64,000 nt of DNA from Paludisphaera borealis (GTDB taxonomy: Bacteria > Planctomycetota > Planctomycetia > Isosphaerales > Isosphaeraceae), in NCBI RefSeq assembly GCF_001956985.1, contig NZ_CP019082.1, positions 2,418,001 to 2,482,000 of the forward strand, in the 5' to 3' direction. Made by a program: the position numbers and the translations under genes. The first letter of the stretch is position 1. The number at the start of each line of letters is the position of its first letter. Below the pieces are notes generated by a model. The model ran no database searches and had not been told where the DNA came from. It saw only the letters and a list, made by a program, of their open reading frames with translations. This document shows, piece by piece, positions 60,241 to 64,000 of this stretch.

Positions 60241-60924
60241 TCAAGCTCGCGACCGCGACGACGCGACCGCCGGCGGGGTCGAGACGGCGCCGCGAGCGCC
60301 GTTGTCCGTGGTCGATTGCGAGCCCATGGCGGCCGACCGGCCCGGCGTGGGATCGTCTTCCTCGCGGTGGGCCAGCGCGATCGCTCCCACCAGGGCCGCA
60401 GTCAGCAAGAGGCCGGCGACCTCGAACGCCACCGCGTAGCGGGTCATCAGTTGGATGCCCACCATTCGGGCCATGTCGTTGATCGACTGCCTGCGCTCCG
60501 TCACCCAGGCCGGTTCGGGGCCTTGCCCGACGGCGATCGAGGGCCGGAGCGTCGAGCTCGACCAGGTCCCTTTTCCCGACGGCGCCACGGCGTTGTTGAT
60601 CCCGAAGACCAGGATCACGAACAGGCAGAAACCGGCGAACAGGCCGGGGACCTTCCAGGCGGTCGGGATCGTCGTCGTGTCGTCGCCCTGAATGTTGCGG
60701 GTGAGCATGATCCCGAAGATCAACAGGATCGCCACCGCGCCGATGTAGACGAGAACCTGGATCGCCGCCAGGAACTCGGCCTCCAGCAGCACGAACATGC
60801 AGGCCACCGTGAAGAAGAAGCCGATCAGATACAGCGCGGCGTGCACCAGATTGCGCGCCAGGACCGTCCCGAACGCCGAGGCCAACCCGAGCACCGCGAT
60901 CACCAGGAAAAGAAACTCGGCCAC
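60241..60924 (-). CDS. nuoJ: NADH-quinone oxidoreductase subunit J, 227 aa
   Basis: Subunit J contributes five membrane helices next to the quinone and antiporter modules. FLFLVIAVLGLASAFGTVLA opens the protein, followed by LVHAALYLIGFFFTVACMFV, and AAIQVLVYIGAVAILLIFG contains the family's conserved Tyr/Gly region with the helix break. A GTG at 60924 follows GGAGAGG. The insert after TM4 (about residues 115-150) is long, and the C-terminal 40 residues are hydrophilic, rich in Thr/Ser/Asp. The frame is open further upstream but overlaps nuoH. Confidence 0.93.
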   Translation of the reverse strand: MAEFLFLVIAVLGLASAFGTVLARNLVHAALYLIGFFFTVACMFVLLEAEFLAAIQVLVYIGAVAILLIFGIMLTRNIQGDDTTTIPTAWKVPGLFAGFCLFVILVFGINNAVAPSGKGTWSSSTLRPSIAVGQGPEPAWVTERRQSINDMARMVGIQLMTRYAVAFEVAGLLLTAALVGAIALAHREEDDPTPGRSAAMGSQSTTDNGARGAVSTPPAVASSRSRA

Positions 60925-61006
60925 GTTCGCCTCTCCGTTCGATGGGGCGGCGCTCCGCCCGGCTGATTCTCGCGTGGTTCGTTGACGACCTCTCGATGCG
61001 CCCCGG

Positions 61007-62293
61007 TCACGGCTGCGGGTGGAGAGCCGGCCGGCCGTCGGCCTCGCGGGCGGGGGGCCCCAGGGTCGGCCAGTCGGCGTTGATCGGCTGCGACGCGGTG
61101 ATCTTGCGGTTCGCCCAGAGGACGAGATACACCGCGACCACCACCAGAACACCGGTCACCAGCGTCCCCCACAACCAGTTGCTGAACAGCAGCACGCCCG
61201 GACGGATGACGATCTCGTACCAGACGGCCGCGAACACGATGTTGACGATGCTCAGCGGGATCAGGAACTTCCAGGCGAAATTCATGAGCCGGTCGACCCG
61301 CATCCGCGGCAGCGTCGCCCGAATCCAGAACATCAGGAAGATGAAGAACAGGACCTTCCCCATGAACACCGACACCAGGACGACGTCGACCAGGATCAGC
61401 GAGGCGATCGAGTCGCTCAGCAGGCTGATCGGGAACTCCATGAACGGGAACGGGGTCCCACCGCCCAGGAAGAGCACCGTCGCCACGCAGCTCACGGCGA
61501 AGACGCTCAGGTACTCGGCCAGGAAGAACAGCCCGAACCGCATCCCCGAATACTCGGTGTGATAGCCGGCGATGATCTCCGACTCGGCCTCGGGCAGGTC
61601 GAACGGGGTCCGGTTCACCTCGGCGATGCTGGCGATCAAGAAGATGGCGAACGCCAGCAGGCCGGGGGGCGAGAAGACGTTCCAGCCGAACTCCACCTGA
61701 CGGTCGAAGATCGTCACCAGGCTGAGGCTGCTCGCCCAGAGCACGATCGGAATGGTCGAGAGGACTTGCGGAACCTCGTACGAGACGAGCTGGGCCACCG
61801 ACCGCATCGCCCCCAGCAACGAATACTTGTTGCGGCTCGACCAGCCGGCCAGGAAGATCCCCAGCGGGCTGAGACTCGAAACGGCGATCAGATAGACGAG
61901 GCCCGAGGGGATGTCGACGGGGACCAGGTCGACCGCGAACGGCACCACGGCCATCACCAGAAACGACGAGAGCAGCACGATCACCGGGGCGACGAGGTGG
62001 ACGAGCTGGTCGGCTGACCGCGGCACGATGTTCTCTTTGATGAGCAGCTTGAGCCCGTCGGCGATCGGCTGCAAGAGCCCGAGCGGGCCGACCCGGTTGG
62101 GGCCGATCCGGTCCTGGAACCGAGCGGCCACCTTCCGCTCCAGCCACACCATGTAGGCCACGATGCCAGGGAAAACCCCGGCGAAGCCCACCAGCAGCCA
62201 GAGCGCCCATCGCAGTTTCGTGTAGAAGTCGAGCTCGACCAACTGCGACTGGGAAGCCACGACCGTCCCCCGCCAGACCGTATCGAGATCCAC
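61007..62293 (-). CDS. nuoH: NADH-quinone oxidoreductase subunit H, 428 aa
   Basis: NuoH links the peripheral arm with the membrane arm and forms part of the quinone chamber. Conserved stretches: WLERKVAARFQDRIGPNRVG, LIKENIVPRSAD, ASIAEVNRTPFDLPEAESEI and AGYHTEYSGMRFGLFFLAEY, the last two lining the quinone tunnel. GTG 62293 follows a G-rich GGGGGAGAG site. The C-terminus has 25 extra, Pro-rich residues. It follows nuoA by 57 bases. Length is somewhat above the usual 330-350 residues because of N- and C-terminal additions. Confidence 0.96.
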   Translation of the reverse strand: MDLDTVWRGTVVASQSQLVELDFYTKLRWALWLLVGFAGVFPGIVAYMVWLERKVAARFQDRIGPNRVGPLGLLQPIADGLKLLIKENIVPRSADQLVHLVAPVIVLLSSFLVMAVVPFAVDLVPVDIPSGLVYLIAVSSLSPLGIFLAGWSSRNKYSLLGAMRSVAQLVSYEVPQVLSTIPIVLWASSLSLVTIFDRQVEFGWNVFSPPGLLAFAIFLIASIAEVNRTPFDLPEAESEIIAGYHTEYSGMRFGLFFLAEYLSVFAVSCVATVLFLGGGTPFPFMEFPISLLSDSIASLILVDVVLVSVFMGKVLFFIFLMFWIRATLPRMRVDRLMNFAWKFLIPLSIVNIVFAAVWYEIVIRPGVLLFSNWLWGTLVTGVLVVVAVYLVLWANRKITASQPINADWPTLGPPAREADGRPALHPQP

Positions 62294-62350
62294 TCTCTCC
62301 CCCTTCCGAACCTTCGCCGCATCGCCGAGGATCGACCGCGAGCCGTCGTC

Positions 62351-62710
62351 TCACACCCAGCGCAGCACGCCCTTGGCCCAGGCGTAGCCCAGGCCGACGA
62401 ACAAGATCGCCAGGAACACCACCATCTCCACCAGGGCGAACGCCCCGAGCCCGGCGTAGCTCACCGCCCACGGATAGAGAAACACCGTCTCAATATCGAA
62501 TACCACGAACATGATGGCGTAAATGTAATACTGGATCCGGAACCGCACCCAGGTCTCGCCGTAGGTCTTCACGCCGCACTCGTAGGTGTCGCCCTTGGCC
62601 AGCGAATTCTTGCGGGGGGCGATCACCCTCACGATCAGCAGCGGCAAGAGGGCGAAGCCGATCGCCAGCAGGATCAGCAAACCGATGAAGACATAATTGT
62701 AAATAACCAT
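62351..62710 (-). CDS. nuoA: NADH-quinone oxidoreductase subunit A, 119 aa
   Basis: A three-helix subunit: YNYVFIGLLILLAIGFALLP, IQYYIYAIMFVVFDIETVFL and ALVEMVVFLAILFVGLGYAW. The strictly conserved loop between helices 1 and 2 (YECGVKTYGETW, with Cys) sits at the quinone entrance and YAIMFVVFDIETVFLYPWAV is diagnostic. ATG 62710 is clear. It is followed directly by nuoH instead of nuoB, so the classic A-B-C-D order is not kept. Confidence 0.96.
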   Translation of the reverse strand: MVIYNYVFIGLLILLAIGFALLPLLIVRVIAPRKNSLAKGDTYECGVKTYGETWVRFRIQYYIYAIMFVVFDIETVFLYPWAVSYAGLGAFALVEMVVFLAILFVGLGYAWAKGVLRWV

Positions 62711-62762
62711 TGTTCGCGAAACCTCGGGTTGGTTCGGCGGGCGGCTGCGGGGCGGCTTCGAA

Positions 62763-63020
62763 TCACGACAGCACTTCGACCTCGGTCCGTTCGTCCAGGG
62801 CCACTTCGGTGATCTCGCCGTCGACCCGCCGGAGCCGAAGCGTCGGCTGCTGGCAGTACGAGGCCTTGCCCCCCATTTCGATGCCGCCGACCGGGCGGCG
62901 GCCTTCGGCCTCGACGACGCCGTCGAACTGGGTTCGCCAGCGGCGGTGTCCGACGCGGACGAACTGAACGATGCGGACCTTCTCGCCGGGGTTGTATTTC
63001 GGCTGCTGAGTGGGAATCAT
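62763..63020 (-). CDS. Unknown 85-residue protein inside the complex I operon
   Basis: ATG 63020 opens a basic, beta-rich small protein. Its sequence alternates hydrophobic and charged residues (KVRIVQFVRVGHRRWRTQFD, LRLRRVDGEITEVALDERTE), suggesting a small barrel such as an SH3- or KOW-like fold. No known family is recognised and there is no signal or membrane segment. It lies between nuoI and nuoA on the same strand, 52 bases from the nuoA start, and shares their codon bias. Position suggests an accessory or assembly factor for complex I or a translational regulator; neither has direct support. Confidence 0.7.
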   Translation of the reverse strand: MIPTQQPKYNPGEKVRIVQFVRVGHRRWRTQFDGVVEAEGRRPVGGIEMGGKASYCQQPTLRLRRVDGEITEVALDERTEVEVLS

Positions 63021-63193
63021 ATTCGAGTTTGCCAGGGCGACGCGCCGGCGAGGCGAAAGGCGCGTGGATTTCGGGAATCAGGCCGGTCCTCGCGAAGCCG
63101 GCTGGAAAGGCTTCGGAAACGACTTCCGAGGCCACATCTTAAGCGTGCGTGATGGTCGCGGCAAGCCCCTCCTCGAGGGCCGTCGCGTCCCGG

Positions 63194-63904
63194 TCAGACC
63201 TTCGCCGGCTGGGCCGCGGGCTTCGCCGCCGCCGGGGCCGGCTTGGTCGCCCCGAGGGCCTTCTGGAGCCGCTGATCCTTCTTCTTGGCGACCTTCCCGC
63301 GCTCGACCGTCTCTTCGCTGCTCTGCCACGCGTCGGGATGCGTCTTGGAGTAATACTCGCTCGAAACCAGCAAGTCCTGGAGGCTGTAAATATGGGTCTG
63401 ATGCCGCTCGTAGTTCGACAGCTCGAAATTCTGATCCATCTTGATGGCGTCGAACGGACAGTACTCCGAGCATAGACCGCAGTTCATGCAGACGTCCATG
63501 TCGATGTAGAAGTCTTCGGGCAGCGGGACGACCGTTCCCTTCGGGCTCTTGGCCTGTGTCATCCAGATGCACTGCGGCGGGCACACCTTGGCGCAGATGT
63601 TGCAGCTCGTGCACCGGACGTTGCCGTCCTCGGTGTCGTAGACCAGCACCGGCAAGACGCGGAACCGCTCGTAAACCGGCAGCCGTTCGTCGGGGTATTC
63701 GACGGTGAACAGGCCGTCCGTCTTCGAATCCTGGAGGACCGTCGGTTCGTTGCCGCGACCCGGCTTGCGGAAGAAATCGAGCACCTGGTGGCCGCCGCCC
63801 CGTCGCTTGAACGCGCCGCCGGTGCGGGCGTCGCGCCAGAACGTCAGCAAGAACCGCCTGAGTGTGATCAGGTGCCCTCGTATGACTCCTTGACCCATTC
63901 CCAT
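63194..63904 (-). CDS. nuoI: NADH-quinone oxidoreductase subunit I, 236 aa
   Basis: NuoI carries the N6a and N6b 4Fe-4S clusters that pass electrons towards quinone. The two cluster motifs are CTSCNICAKVCPPQCIW and CMNCGLCSEYCPFDAI, each with the complete CxxCxxCxxxC pattern. The N-terminus (RRFLLTFWRDARTGGAFKRR) is the usual amphipathic part. The C-terminal 45 residues form a Lys/Ala/Pro-rich tail (KKDQRLQKALGATKPAPAAA) not seen in most NuoI proteins. ATG 63904 or ATG 63898 may start it. It stands upstream of nuoA, unlike the usual H-I-J order. Confidence 0.95.
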   Translation of the reverse strand: MGMGQGVIRGHLITLRRFLLTFWRDARTGGAFKRRGGGHQVLDFFRKPGRGNEPTVLQDSKTDGLFTVEYPDERLPVYERFRVLPVLVYDTEDGNVRCTSCNICAKVCPPQCIWMTQAKSPKGTVVPLPEDFYIDMDVCMNCGLCSEYCPFDAIKMDQNFELSNYERHQTHIYSLQDLLVSSEYYSKTHPDAWQSSEETVERGKVAKKKDQRLQKALGATKPAPAAAKPAAQPAKV

Positions 63905-63941
63905 GCGCCGTCCCTCTCGATTTCTTGTCCGAAATGCAAGG

Positions 63942-63962
63942 CGAGGGGCTGTCCGCCCCTCG
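63942..63962. terminator. Short hairpin between nuoI and the upstream gene
   Basis: CGAGGGG and CCCCTCG form a perfect 7-bp stem with a 7-base loop, lying 13 bases downstream of the upstream gene's stop on the minus strand. It may be an attenuator or an RNA-processing site rather than a full terminator because there is no T-run. Confidence 0.4.
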
Positions 63963-63974
63963 TTCGTCTCTCGA

Positions 63975-64000
63975 TCAGCGATCCACTTCGCCGAGCACGA
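63975..64000 (-). CDS. nuoD: C-terminal end of a probable NuoD (partial)
   Basis: Only seven codons and a TGA stop are visible on the minus strand, reading VLGEVDR at the C-terminus. NuoD proteins commonly end in a (V/F)(L/M/F)GE(V/I)DR-type string, and a nuoD gene just upstream of nuoI would fit the operon. The assignment rests on seven residues plus context, so it is tentative. Confidence 0.5.

Noticed and set aside
1-64000. tRNA, rRNA or riboswitch genes
   Set aside because: I looked in the longer intergenic regions for cloverleaf-like segments and conserved rRNA text and saw none. A covariance-model scan would settle this.

Overview
The window comes from a high-GC member of the Planctomycetota, most likely the Isosphaeraceae (Singulisphaera/Paludisphaera/Aquisphaera-like); the rank below phylum is inference. 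The evidence is three secreted proteins that open with the planctomycete LExLExR-type export motif, two of them with dockerin-type calcium repeats; an ECF sigma factor followed by a Ser/Thr kinase with a TPR-like tail; DUF1080, Uma2, DUF4340 and PVC-type dehydrogenase families; and strong third-position GC that opens long antisense frames over almost every gene. No tRNA, rRNA, CRISPR array, prophage or intact insertion sequence was recognised.

Layout. 1-4.9 kb: the 5' part of a PVC-type dehydrogenase gene, a small unknown protein, and a 1122-residue secreted dockerin/NPCBM protein with twin C-terminal modules. 5.4-7.2 kb: an ECF sigma factor and its probable membrane anti-sigma factor, with two GGAAC-N16/17-CGTC promoter candidates around them. 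7.4-14.2 kb: a polyprenol-phosphate mannosyltransferase-like enzyme, then an ABC ATPase, permease, GldG-like protein and DUF4340 protein. 14.3-18.4 kb: def, fmt, a PPP-family phosphatase and ATP-type pckA. 18.4-25.8 kb: an HpnR-type hopanoid C-3 methylase on the minus strand, then miaB, a SUKH-like protein and glnE. 25.9-36.8 kb: a DUF1080 protein, an RND permease and adaptor facing two tandem TolC-family proteins, and a second dockerin protein. 37.1-38.5 kb: a STAS protein and about 1 kb of repeats and palindromes. 38.5-47.6 kb: a DoxX-like protein, an FAD oxidoreductase, a small unknown protein with a textbook terminator, a P450, a GH57 (DUF3536) enzyme, a YgfZ-like protein and a LarA-like protein that seems to lack the cofactor lysine. 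47.9-53.0 kb: ECF sigma factor, kinase and secreted beta-propeller protein, followed by a probable relic. 53.5-58.0 kb: SDR, cupin, TspO, Gfo/Idh/MocA oxidoreductase, Uma2 and HEPN-like genes. 58.0-64.0 kb: a respiratory complex I operon on the minus strand.

How the parts fit. The RND pump, adaptor and two outer-membrane channels probably form one efflux system built from two convergent operons. Def and Fmt are the two ends of the N-formyl-methionine cycle. The sigma/anti-sigma pair may control the downstream glycosyltransferase and ABC genes through the GGAAC/CGTC sites. The complex I operon reads (D)-I-unknown-A-H-J-K-N: nuoI is displaced to the front and nuoL and nuoM are missing between K and N, so those two pump subunits must be encoded elsewhere. 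The most notable single gene is the hpnR-like methylase, a possible planctomycete source of 3-methylhopanoids. The most notable non-coding signal is the degenerate repeat array and nested palindrome at 37.4-38.4 kb.
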